Source: Paragonimus skrjabini miyazakii (taxonomy: Eukaryota; Platyhelminthes; Trematoda; Plagiorchiida; Troglotrematidae). Taken from it: a stretch of DNA of 64,000 bases. Position 1 is the stretch's first letter. Each line of letters opens with the position of its first letter. The notes beneath the pieces are model-generated. The model was given only the letters and a program-made list of their open reading frames with translations, had not been told where the DNA came from and did no database searches. The stretch spans positions 117,242 to 181,241 of the forward strand of contig JTDE01000917.1 in the NCBI GenBank assembly GCA_014338405.1, written 5' to 3'. Made by a program: the position numbers and the translations under genes. This document shows, one piece after another, positions 42,491 to 53,600 of the stretch.

Positions 42491-44167
42491 GAATCATCTA
42501 GCACAAAATCTCAATGCAAAATGTAATTGGGGGGGGGGGCGACTAGTGAGCTGTCTGTCATTGTGTGTATTGATGATTGTTCTAACCGTAATTTTTAATC
42601 TGTTCCATTCATCACTATACCACACGCAAAGTCAAACGGTCAATTCGAGCCTGATTTCTTGCTGGTAATGTTTAGCAGAGATGTAAAAACCCCAGTGGCT
42701 ATATCACTTTCAAAGTGCTCGAACGAAAACCCAAAACGGATACAAATTATGTAGCATAAATACTAATGTCTAAGTGCCAGACTGTGTCGTTCCCAACAGC
42801 TAGACGCCTGTGTCGGGTGACTACTTGTAAGAGTAAGTACACCAAGGTCAGACGTTTGCTATCTACTTTTGAATTTTTGGAAGTCCAATGTTTACATAAT
42901 CCAGACGGTCTGTCAAACTGTTTTGTCGCTTCAGTCTACTACTGCCCAAATGCGGACAAATACAGGCGAATGACCCGAGGTTAAACAGAAAAACAACTTA
43001 GTTGCAAACTTACCTCGTTTAGAAGATGTGCGAATGAAAAGTGAGAGGGGAAACAAGCTAAGAGGTCGTGTGATCAAGTTGTAGTGACTAAGTTGATTCA
43101 ATGCTCGCCGGGGTTTCCCTAGGGATGAAGATAGTCGTATCCAGACAACTCCATTGATTACCACACGGAAGAGAAAATAAAGCAGCCAGTCTAGGTAATC
43201 TCAGCGGGTTAGCTGGACTCTGGCAATGTGATGTACGCGTAGTAAAAAAACACAGTCAGCATCATATCCCAGAGAAGATCGACAGAAAGCATACGAAGAA
43301 ATAGAAACCGGTAAAATAAGAGTAGCATCCCAATGGATTTACCTTAAAATGATCCAGTAAACTGGCGGGCACTTCGTGTGGTGCATCAATGACAACATTG
43401 GACACGTACTGTAAACGGAGGAATAGAACATTCTACAATATTCAGTGCGCACAAGATACGAGCATAAATCAAACATATTATCATATGAGATAAAACGTTC
43501 GGAGAGAAGCGGATCGCGGCGTGTGAACAAGAAGGTAGGGTAGGTTACAGCACGCAAACAGTAACTCACTCGACAAGCCAACACGGATAACAGCCGTTCT
43601 TGCAGAGTCAAAATTACGCCCATTCGTTGACTTTCGAGGGCAGCCGTCTGCAGTGAATGAAATATATCAACAGACGTAAATTAATTTCTAAACATGACCA
43701 TCACAAGCGACGGTAACTAAAGTGTCATACAACTAGGAGAGGAGAAATCATTCCATAGACACAAAAGAAGATGAAGAAATCTATCCTATCTTAGACCTTC
43801 AACATCAACTTGCAAGTAACACAGTGGTGCCTGAGAGTAAAGCGCATTCCTGCATCAGTACTGACAGAGTGATTGGTACGCGACTAAAAATGTACAATTA
43901 CTAAATAGGACAAGTGTCAGGATTTCCAAACTGCGTGTGTCCAAACAAACAAACTCCAGATGAACAGACACAGTGGCGACATGCCTAATAAAGTGAGAAA
44001 CCGAGACATCGTGGACGACTGAACCATGATCTTAAGCAATGACCCGATAAACTGAAATGTCTTCCACCGATTAGGTATAGGCTGTCAACAAATAAAAAAC
44101 CAATCACTAAGAGGATATATCCTGACCTCCGAATAAGCAGAGTTTAAAATGGAATAACACAAATTAT
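42491..44167. other. No recognised feature; poly-G tract at 42528
   Basis: Beyond a run of twelve G at 42528-42539 just after the RTE-like 3' end, I see no domain or repeat in 1.7 kb. Confidence 0.4.
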
Positions 44168-44707
44168 TTGAAAATAGATTTATTGCCTGGTGAATTCCGC
44201 TGCACTTCATCATGCACATACCGAGATGTTAGTGAGTATGTAAAAGAGTCGAAAAAGAATGTAGCGTACTTCATTATTACTGAACTAAACAGGATATGTT
44301 ATACCGAGTTTATTCAGTTTTGTACTGACAAGGCTCGAAAGATGACAGTTGATAAAAACATCCGTTCCAGCACAAGCAAGCTGATACCATCTACTCCTGA
44401 GGATTCCGAATGATACATTATGGTGCATTCAGCTGTAACGTTAACCGGTTTTCAGCCTGAAACTCAGACCTATGGTCTGAATTTCTGCATCCCACCGAAA
44501 AGAATCAATAGCGTCGAATCAGGAGTCCAATTTGAGATAGTGTGTGATCAATTCGTCAGTCCGATGACTACGTCGGAAGATAGCCATCGCCGATTGAAAA
44601 CAAAATTGGTAGGCTTGAAACACCAATTGGGCATCAATTCTTTACAACAGAAATCGATGTCTTCTGATGCTCATATTGCAACACCGAGAAACGCTGCGGT
44701 TGAATAA
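44168..44707 (+). pseudogene. PLE N-terminal region
   Basis: The frame reads KESKKNVAYFIITELNRICY, then TEFIQFCTDKARKMTVDKN, a stop at 44411, then GLNFCIPPKRINSVESGVQF, TTSEDSHRRLKTKLVGLKHQ and LQQKSMSSDAHI. This corresponds to the same part as LGLDYKIPSRKPNRISIEAQ in the palindrome arms. It precedes the RT domain in PLE proteins; its function is unknown. Confidence 0.8.
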
Positions 44708-45560
44708 ACAGATGGTAATAAAGCAGATAGACGAAAATTCGGGGATGGTACTGGTTGATTGAATGGACTAGGTTGTAAAAATGAAGACCATTCTTCAAAA
44801 TAGTATCAAACATTGGCCCGATAAAACGACCGACAACCCGGACATGTTCGAGAACAAAGTTGGGAGAGAAACCCAGATGCTTTTTGAAGAACATTTTATT
44901 AATGAGACAATTGCAAAATTTTTAATATTAAACAGATCTTAAACATCGCAAATGTATTGTCCATTGGAACTCCACAAGCATGAGACTGGTAGTGTCTACG
45001 GGTAACTCGGCTCAACATCGGTTATCAAACTGAACTGGAAAACTGCTGAGATCTGTACAGCAATTGTGCAATTAGTGCACCGTGAAGGATATGTCTGGGA
45101 TGGTAAACCTGCTAAGAAAAATGAACGTAAGCGAACGTCACCCGGCGACTATAGACATTAATCCTCCCTTTACAAACGTTACTCTGAAGGAAGCAGTGGA
45201 AATAAGTATCAAACGAATCGCTGAAGGACGGTTACGATTTGGTTTTACCTTTCATGGAATTAAAACGACTGTTTCTCCTTTGCAATTCGGACATCGAATT
45301 TTTACTCTAGAAAGGTTACCGATACACAGTTGATGCAGCAGTGGGAAGTTACAGTCAGTCACGTTTTGGAAGACAACTTTGCGGTACGCCTTGGGGAGAA
45401 GCGCCAGACTACCACCGAAGAGATAACTGTATACCACCGAGAGGTAGACGATATATTCATAAGCAATACCAGCGGAGAAGACGCGAAGAGTTCGCAATCA
45501 ACGCTTTGTCAAATGCATTCCAAAAAATCACTTTCAAGTCAACATGGAACTGATTGACCC
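44708..45560 (+). pseudogene. PLE reverse transcriptase
   Basis: MVIKQIDENSGMVLVD is the first RT block, followed by KVGRETQMLFEEHFINETIA and MYCPLELHKHETGS (the PKLHK box). NVSERHPATIDINPPFTNVT is motif A, with aspartate kept, and LKEAVEISIKRIAEG follows. After frameshifts REVDDIFISNTSGED is motif C with both aspartates present. Motif B is not readable. The frame is broken at least four times. Confidence 0.85.
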
Positions 45561-46380
45561 ATAGACTTTCTGGACACCCTCATGAATCGACAATCACACG
45601 ACACAGTTGAAAGGGCTGTTTACAGAAAAGCTATATGGACGAGTCAGTATTCGAACTTTGAAACCTTTACGCCGATTCAATTCAATCATGCTCTGATTCA
45701 TAACTTATTTTACCGTGTCAAGAAAATGTGCACTTCAGACACCTTGTACGGTGAACCAAAACACTTGAAGTCAGTGCTCACATCAACTGACTATCCCCGT
45801 GCATTCACCGAGCAGCACAGCAAACCACAGCATGCTACAACAAAACACATAGCTGTGCCTAAGCGGAGCGCCACTTTACAGCTAACCTAAAAAGGTGATG
45901 ATGTGACGGAACAACTCAGTCGGAGATTTAGATCGGTAGTCAAACCAGTAACTTATCAGGCCTCTGTTACGATGTCATATTCCACCAACCGAATACCAGT
46001 CAGTCCGGTGGAAGTGCCACTACTTTCGTACGCTAAATCTCATGGTATTTACCAAGTTGAATGTGGAGCCAAGCCATTTACGTGTGCGGGACTTAATGGC
46101 AGTTGCACAGCTAAGTAGCCGAGCGTGTTCTGGCTAAGATTGAACGTGAGACGAAACAGACCGGAGTAGCTGGTGCTTCACAACCAGTGCGTCACAAACA
46201 GCCAGCAGTTTTGATCGCATATCACTTGTTGATTGAATACAGGTCATCACCACTGAGGCTTCCCAAGTCATTGGCGTATCCAACAGTCGATCACCGCTTT
46301 AGGTCACTGAGGCTGTTGCTATTCAAAGGTGGAAACCACTCCTTTGTCAACATGAAAACATGGCTGCCAAAATGAAATTG
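45561..46380 (+). pseudogene. PLE RT thumb, linker and GIY-YIG remnant
   Basis: DFLDTLMNRQSHDTVERAVY, ATTK-preceded HNLFYRVKKMCTSDTLYGE, then after a stop KGDDVTEQLSRRFRSVVKPV and SYSTNRIPVSPVEVPLLSYA. The endonuclease core is poor: SHGIYQVECGAKPFTCAGLN, with the YIG region lost. The tail LLFKGGNHSFVNMKTWLPK ends near the stop at 46373. Confidence 0.8.
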
Positions 46381-46439
46381 AAGTGATAAGCAAACAAATT
46401 CAGTGTTCATGTGTAGGTTGTGTGTGTGGCGGTTTTGGC

Positions 46440-48100
46440 ATTGTCACTGACGTGAAGCCGAGTTGTGACTTGGCCCTAACCGTATTCAGTTTATATTCGA
46501 CAGTAGTGCTAACAGTTGCTCTTCAGAACTCAGCGCTGAGATTGAATACTATACGGATGGCCGCTTGCTGAATATTCAACGTTTCCGCGCCCTCATTCGG
46601 CTAAGTAATTTGACAATGTGCATGCTATCTTTTGCAGACGAGAGTGCGCTATTTGCATACAACGAACTTCAACGACTAGCCACAACTTTCGCTACCGCGG
46701 CATCAAAGTTTCGTTTTGACATCAACACGAGTAAGACATTTTTCTTCTCCCAGTCTTCGCCGGGCGGAGGTGCTCTGCCTACACCTGAAATCTGCACCAA
46801 TGGAGACATTGTGAATGGCTGCACAGACTTCAGCTACATGGGCAGCAATCACACGACAGATCTGCGCGTCGACCGCCAGTTGTGAGCTCGTATAATTAGC
46901 GTTGCTTTTGAACGTCTTGAAAGAAGTGTCTGCAAGAACCTCAACCTGAACATGGACACTAAACTGCTTGTCTGCCGCTTAATGGTGCCGTCTACGTTGT
47001 GGTACGGCAATGAAACTTGGGTACTGCACCAACGGAATGTGCGGTATCTGAGCCATTGTTATTTGCAATGTCAGATACACATGTCGCGTAGTCAGTGGTT
47101 CGACATGGTTCCAAACATTAAGGTACTTCAGTGAGCGGACACGGGCGGTAGTACAGCTAGGCTGGTGCTCAATCAGCTTCGTGGACTAGGACACGTCTGT
47201 AGGATGGATAACGGACGGATTCTGAAGCATCCGCTGAACGAGCAACTGAAAGCAGGTAAATGAAATCTTGGAGGCCAAAACCAGCGGTATGAAGATGTTA
47301 CCCAAGTAAGTCTGTCGCGATGTAACACTGATTTTAGATCTCAGAAGGACGTAGCCTTGAACCTGGTCGTCTGTAAGAATACGATTCGGACGGTTGTCCG
47401 GAGGTTCAATGAGAAACAAGCATGCGGTACGCAGAGGAACCACAAGAGCCACAGGTCGTGGTGACTTGACCGTGACATTGCGATGAATGCGGCCGCGAAT
47501 GCATTGACCGTTTCGGATTGTTGGGTCAACAAAGTGCCTATAGCACATTGTCAGCCAATAGACGACGAGTACGTTAGGAGCAAATAAGTAATCTCTGTGA
47601 CACCTATTATTCGTTCGAACCGATCAACAACCCCTGTCATTGGTTGAGTCAATTGCTTCCCTTCTCAGAAAGCTGGGTCATGGTAACTTTCTACTTTTTC
47701 CTTCCCCAGCTTTACTGGTGCGTTGTATGATAAATATATTGTTTGCTTTTCGGCATAACTTTAGATTTTTACTTTTTTTCTTCTTCCTATGTAAGGTACA
47801 ATAACACATGCTCCCATAATGAACTACTTCTCGCTCTATATTTTCAATATCTTTTTTCTCCGTTTAGATCTTACCGTTTTGGTTTCTCCATTTTTTGTTT
47901 GCGAGAGATAAGGGTTTCAGTTTCATACTGACTTATCATCTGGCTGACCACAAAGGCTGGACCACAAAGGGAACTCCCACACACGCTTCCCGGTCTCATT
48001 TCCTCGAGTTTAGACTGGATGTGTGATGTGTGAGTGAAACGACAAGTGATGCAGAGTAGGTCACTTATGACGGGGTGTTGTGCACAGGGGTCCTTTCGTT
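46440..48100 (+). pseudogene. Non-LTR retrotransposon, second family, RT end to 3' end
   Basis: Around 46440: VTDVKPSCDLALTVFSLYST is motif B (usually V-QGC-LAPTLF). LSFADESALFAYNELQRLAT is motif C, with FADD changed to FADE. KFRFDINTSKTFFFSQSS, TPEICTNGDIVNGCTDFSYM and NHTTDLRVDRQL continue. After a stop AFERLERSVCKNLNLNMDTK, LMVPSTLWYGNETWVLHQRN and LRGLGHVCRMDNGRI complete the C-terminal part. The 3' untranslated part (47440-48100) matches 9190-9800. The 5' half is absent. Clade assignment (CR1/Jockey/RTE-like) is uncertain. Confidence 0.8.
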
Positions 48101-48330
48101 TTGTCCACTGTGACAGGCAAAATCGAAAAGGATACCGCCAACCAGGTATGTGTGCGTCATCATGTACTTCTTTTCACAAACCTTGTTTGGCTCTGCTATG
48201 CAAACATCATCCTGCAGCATGTGTCTGGTAAGATGCGGCGAAATTCGTCAGGCAATAAATCGTGCAATCTGCAGTTTTTGACTTTTGTCTTCAAATTCAC
48301 CTTGGGAAACAACTGTTTTCCATAGAAAAC
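48101..48330 (+). repeat. Orphan PLE 3' end
   Basis: This segment carries the PLE 3' module (48212-48274) and the sequence after it without an adjacent endonuclease frame. Similar tails follow the PLEs at 2447, 16985 and 34950. It is probably a very short 5'-truncated insertion or half of a solo pseudo-LTR. Confidence 0.5.
48212..48274 (+). ncRNA. Hammerhead-like RNA, orphan PLE end
   Basis: Stem I is long: CTGCAG-CA-TGTGT on the 5' side pairs with GTGCA-AT-CTGCAG on the 3' side, 11 of 13 positions counting G-U, split by a 2 x 2 internal loop as in natural type I hammerheads. The box CTGGTAA has two transitions from CTGATGA. Loop II GATGCGGC, GAAA, a weak stem III and TC are in place. Pairing is far better than expected by chance, but activity is doubtful. 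Confidence 0.5.
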
Positions 48331-49384
48331 TGTGCCGGATATTCAGACAGCTCAACCGTAAACAAACCGCAGTGAAGTTTTGTAAGAGTGTAAACTATCA
48401 ACTTTCGACTGTTCAAATCCATGAAGAAACTTGCAACCAAAAGTCGTATGAAATGTAAGGTATTAGATAATCTGAATCGCCGTAAAGTTGAGCCACTGAT
48501 ACTGAACGGATAATTTCATTCAGATAAACTTGGTTATAGTTAAATGTGTAAAGACCGATGATGAAGTTACTTGATATACTTGCTCTGGTTAATCAGAATT
48601 ATCGTTGCCATCAGTCAATCAATAGTCCACCAACAAAGCAAAAAAAAAGGTTTACACCACTTGCTCTTGAGGGCAGTGATAGACCAGTGAGACGTTATCA
48701 CCAGCTTGGCTATGAACACACTTATCTGTGCGTTAACGGAATCCGCCAACCACACCTATTTCACCGGTATAGCTGACCCCAACCACGTGACGTCACACAC
48801 TAGGCCGGCAGAAAACGCACGTTTGAACATGCGCGTTTGCTCTGTAAAATTGGTGACGTGTGCACCTCTACTACAGTGAGAATTAGCAAAAATAGCCACG
48901 GCGTATGGCTAAAGGGAGCCAATGGATAGATGAGGCGCAGCAAAACTACTTGTACCGAAATTCTCCGACAGTTCTCTATTTTGATAGGCAGGATCAAGTG
49001 GAAGCAAACAGAACAGAATACGAGTTCGTGACGCAGTTAACCTTCTGTTCATCCGACAATTACGAGAGTATTCACGTGACTTAATCATTCCCTGATGAAA
49101 GAACCTACGATTCTACCAAACGTACACCATATTGTTTCCATCAAGTTGTGTGCAAGATAAATATTCTGGTCCGGAATGATTGCCGTTTGAGTTCTAATTA
49201 ACGCTTGCAGCCTGCCTGCATAAAGATGATTTCCTTGAGATAGTCTAGCCCCGACGACACGAACTATCGATAACACAGCTCACATTCGAGTCCCATCTCC
49301 GTCTGGATGTGGGTAAGGTGACAGTGACCAGCCCAATTAGGTAACAAACACGTGACAGAGAAGTTGAATAGAGAAAATACTTTT
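48331..49384. other. No recognised feature
   Basis: About 1 kb with no supported feature. Confidence 0.4.
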
Positions 49385-49605
49385 CGTAACTTAACAAACT
49401 GATCGGCCAAGCGTTAGGAGAAGTTTATTTCCACCCAAAATGACTTATCTGTCGAGAATTACCTGAAAGATATTTTGTGATTTGGAATTGAATCTTTTCG
49501 CGTTATAAGTTGCTGAAACTCAGTTTTGGTACATGTTTTTCCATTGTCTTTCAATCAGCCGATTTCACGGTTACTACATCAACTAAGGTGGAATTCTTCA
49601 AGGTC
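49385..49605. repeat. Unclassified interspersed repeat, copy 2
   Basis: Related to 24600-24830; it ends at AGGTGGAATTCTTCAAGG like copy 1 but lacks the perfect hairpin. No coding capacity. Confidence 0.6.
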
Positions 49606-50169
49606 AACCGGAATGTATGCAGGCGCTGGTTTGCATGTTATCTTTAGTTTGGGAATGAATACACTACCGGTTGAAAGTCAAGGGATTCTGTGTTTTACTG
49701 GAGTTTTTGATATCAGTACATTTTGCACTACGTGTTCGCGATTGGCGTATCGTATATTCGTGTGCTGGGCATATCTAGTTTGTGTTGACCACGCGGGTCA
49801 TATCACCACATGTGGAGGTGTTGAATTATACTAAGCGACGGATGACCGCCGATTTTCGAGTTGGAACAGCGAATTACACATAGAATACCAAACTGAAGGT
49901 CTCGGACTAGAACCCAAACCATCCAAGATGCACTTACTTAAGTTTACACAATATGGTAAGCAAAGCCAACCTCCAATTTTAAGACATACTATTCACATAG
50001 TGTCCATGGTTATCGAGGCATCCATCGCATGAATCACACGCCAGGTTACCTATGGAGTTTCCGGTTAGAGAGGTTAAAAGAATAAGACCCTTCATTGAGT
50101 AGCAAATCAGAGGAACCCAAATGTTTCTGCTGTCATATAATTCCACTCTGAGGTCATAAGATACAAAGG
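49606..50169. other. No recognised feature
   Basis: A 102-codon plus frame (49526-49834) overlaps the repeat end and has no domain that I know. Confidence 0.35.
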
Positions 50170-51065
50170 TAACGATGCTTTACAAGAAGCAACATCAAGA
50201 CTGGAGACAAGGGCAGTGTTCCCTGATCTGGGGCGCCTCCGGCGACAGAGAGGTACCTCTGTGATGCTTAGAAGTCCCGTATACAAGGTGAGAGTGAGGA
50301 CAGTGTTACTTTACGGTAGCGAAACTTGGCCGCTCAGGGTAGAAGACGTGAACCAACTTCAGGCATCTGATCACCGATGAGAATCACTCGCATCGGGTGG
50401 CATCAGCGAGTAAGTATTGACGAGGTTAGGAAGTGGGTGCATGACACTGCTTATCAAATGAGTTCTTTTATCCAATCCCTACATTTACACAGACCGAGAT
50501 GGTTGGGTCATGTACTAAGGATGCCAGCTAGTCGTCTGCCAAACCGAGCATTCTTTGCTGACGCTGCGGCCGAATGGCGTAAGATGCGAGATGAACAGAT
50601 GATAACCTGATGTATAGAAATGAAATCGTTCACCAAGGGGTTGACCACTGTAGATCGGGTTCGCCTCCCCGGATGATGACCTCACGACTCACAGAGTCGG
50701 TGGTGTTACGCGAGATGGTGGCTAATGAGGCTCAGTGGAGTGAATGCTGCTGCTGTTTGGCCGAATAGTGTGTGAAATAAGTGCACTTAGTGACGGGAGG
50801 TAGTGAAAGCCGTAAGGAGACTGTTATATTGCTGATGACTCCTCACCTTCACTTATTGCTCGATAGTTTGTTTGCAAGTTGTAGGCACCTTGACGTTGTA
50901 CGTTTGAATATAGACGTGGCTATTGTTAATTAGGTCCTCTCCTCTGTCGTTTCTCGTTTTCCTTTACTTTTCCTGCACAGGATTTGTTTATTTTTCTTCA
51001 TTATGATTGTGTGGCATCTAAGCTTCAGTGTGAACCACTGATGTATTGCTGTCTATTATGATGTT
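50170..51065 (+). pseudogene. Non-LTR retrotransposon 3' part (RTE/SR2-like)
   Basis: LETRAVFPDLGRLRRQREVP, then from 50377 RITRIGWHQRVSIDEVRKWV, LHLHRPRWLGHVLRMPASRL and NRAFFADAAAEWRKMRDEQM, then a 3' untranslated region close to that at 42180-42480 (long identical runs such as GAAATAAGTGCACTTAGTGA). This copy keeps the GHVLRMP segment missing at 41990. Its 3' similarity to the near full-length copy is the highest among the truncated relatives. Confidence 0.85.
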
Positions 51066-53229
51066 CTATTAACTGAGGCACTGAGACAAAATTCAAGATG
51101 TCCCTCAACGGTTTGTACACATTTACATATCCACTAGTCCGAAGAGATAGTACGGCCAATGGCCAAGACGGATTCGTTGTTGTTTGCTGAAATGAAAATG
51201 TCTGGTAATGTGGCTCATTTCTATCATGAATTTTATCGCGCGGGTTACCTGAACCAACATAATAAGGTACTGGCATTCTTGCAACACACAGCTCTCACAC
51301 ACAAACATTTTTCACGGTTCACAGACGAATCGGTTTCAAGTTTGGTTGCCCAGCTTTCCACAGGCGCCTAACAAGATTACATAACTACAGATTCTATTTT
51401 TATGGACCATAAAACACCTTCATTAATCAAGCAATCAGTCGTAATCGTGGTTACAATAGCTTGAATTGGTCAATAGTGGGTGAAAACAGTCGCCAAAAAA
51501 GTGTACACTAGTGAATGCTTTGACTGATGTACAGGCTCTCGCTTGCAGAACTTGACAATAGAAGGACGACATATCGGACAGTTTTTATTAGTTATAGCCA
51601 TAATCAGTGTATTACCGAATGGATTTTGTAACGATCATCTCTCACATGATTTGGATGATTAACCTGTAGAACCTTTAAAGTAGATTTCGTGGGAGGAACT
51701 GTGAATACGAAAAAACTCTTTATAGTCACAGGATAAGACGTCCTACCCATCATTTTGAAAGTCACCAAGGTCAGAGCAATACCGACGTTTTGAAGACGTA
51801 TACTTTGTCGAAAATCAATCGGCCGGGCATGTGGAGTGCTGGTAAACCTGAATTTTCAAGTAGCAGCTGAAAATGTTCGACAATCCAAACTAGTATGGCA
51901 GACTGTATGCCTGTATTCAGAAGTGCCTTCGTCAACACACATTCTAATCCGGATTACCTGGCCCCTGTCTGTTTCCTACCGAGGCAGTTAGAACGGCAAG
52001 CTGTGATCAGACAACACTCAAAATGACAAATCATTCCATCATTCCAGTTACGATCGAGAAGCAAGAGGACACCTGGATCAGAAACGATCCTTTAACAAGT
52101 CTAACCGAAAGAGAGCTTGTGCGGGTGACCTTGTGAAAATCCTCATGAGAACCAAAAGTGAGGTTAAACAGAATTCGCGACTTGGACACAAGTAGGATTT
52201 ATGAAGTAGGGTTTTCACTTTTAAATAACAATGTGTATTTTTGGTGTAGGGTTATTCTGTGAGTAGGCACCTTCTTGTGATGAAGTAGTACACCGACGGT
52301 GGTTTACATCTCAGGGAACAACCGAACACCAACCAAAATAACGAACCATCCACACCGTTGCCAATATTAGTAGTAAACATTAAGATAACTTTTGTAAAGA
52401 AAAACAAAAGTACTAAATAAAGAACTCACCGCATCCGAGTACAAGCCAACCACTAAGTAATTGCCAAATTCGAGACACTTTTCCAGGAAGGATAAATGAC
52501 CGATATCTAGATCAAGGATGGCGTATCGGAAAGTGAAAGCTGCTCAAAATATCAAAACAATATATAGCCAACGGGATATCCGTGTGTTTAACAAAAAGAC
52601 TGAAATCCAAAATACTTTGACTTACACTCGTCTACGATTTGCCGCCGCGTATCAGTCGTTAAAAGATGCTGAAAACTACCACCTCCGTTTTCAGGTTGAC
52701 TGGCTTCACCAATAAATTTAACAGAACCGGAAACCGATCGCAGATAATTGATTAACGTGAACATTTTTCATGCCCTACTATCAGACAAATACTACGCATG
52801 GATAAACTTTGGACTATACAGACAATCGGATAGAACAGACTAAAACCATCAATCCTCATTAACAGATGAGGTCCGCACTTGCTAAGTAACTGATTCCTTG
52901 AGCATACCATGTTGACAAAGCAATGAGGACGACGCGCATGCAATTAGAGAGACACAATTTGTACGCTTGATCCACTGAACCGGCCACAGTCCCCTATTGT
53001 CCTTCAACAACTGGGGTTATCGTTTCTTACGATTTTATGGCGGGTAAACTAAAGTGTCGTCCACTGAGTATTGTGATGGTTGATACGGGTCATATTGTAT
53101 CAACTTTTCAGGTTCCGAAGTGAAAACCCGACCTAGAATCTTATTATTTATTTCTGCATATTCTATCTTCTTTGCTTTTAGACAATTTTTTCAACACAAC
53201 TCAAACAATTTTGTTTCATCGCGTCAACT
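51066..53229. other. No recognised feature
   Basis: Two short plus-strand frames (51159-51371 and 52518-52715) look hydrophilic and protein-like, but neither has a motif nor supporting splice sites that I trust. Confidence 0.35.
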
Positions 53230-53600
53230 CACTGTCGTGTGAACAGCTAGTTGCCTACTATCACATCTTACATGGGTGGTGTGTGCATCATTCTTTTTGG
53301 AGTATAGCACATTTGGACCTCTTAACTACTCGAAAGAAATCCGTTGGATCTGAGCATCATTTTCTGTGATTATAATTCATCCTCAGCCAGTTTGTTACCA
53401 CTCATTAGTTCGTTTCTCAGAAAATGATTTGATGACCAAAATGGCTAAGGTTACCTACGCGTCTATTTTGTTAACTTGTTCAACAATAACGCGGCAATAT
53501 GATCCAATCTTGTTTTGATATTTGAGATCGTTTGTTTATCAGTCTGCATTGTTCAACGTTTCGAAAAAAGACAGTATGGTACTCAACATTGATATTTAGG
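53230..53600. repeat. Interspersed repeat shared with 34050-34400, copy 2
   Basis: Same ordered tracts as copy 1, including GGTGTGTGCATCA, CTTTTTGGAG, GATCCAATCTTGTTTTGAT and TTCAACGTTTCG. Here no PLE frame follows. Confidence 0.6.

Larger units (their letters stand above)
44168..46380 (+). mobile_element. Penelope-like element, complete domain order, decayed
   Basis: N-terminal region, RT core, linker and GIY-YIG remnant follow each other over 2.2 kb without large deletions. There are many stops and frameshifts. It is a different subfamily from the palindromic PLE, judged by the N-terminal protein. No hammerhead with a kept core could be found at either end. Confidence 0.85.
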
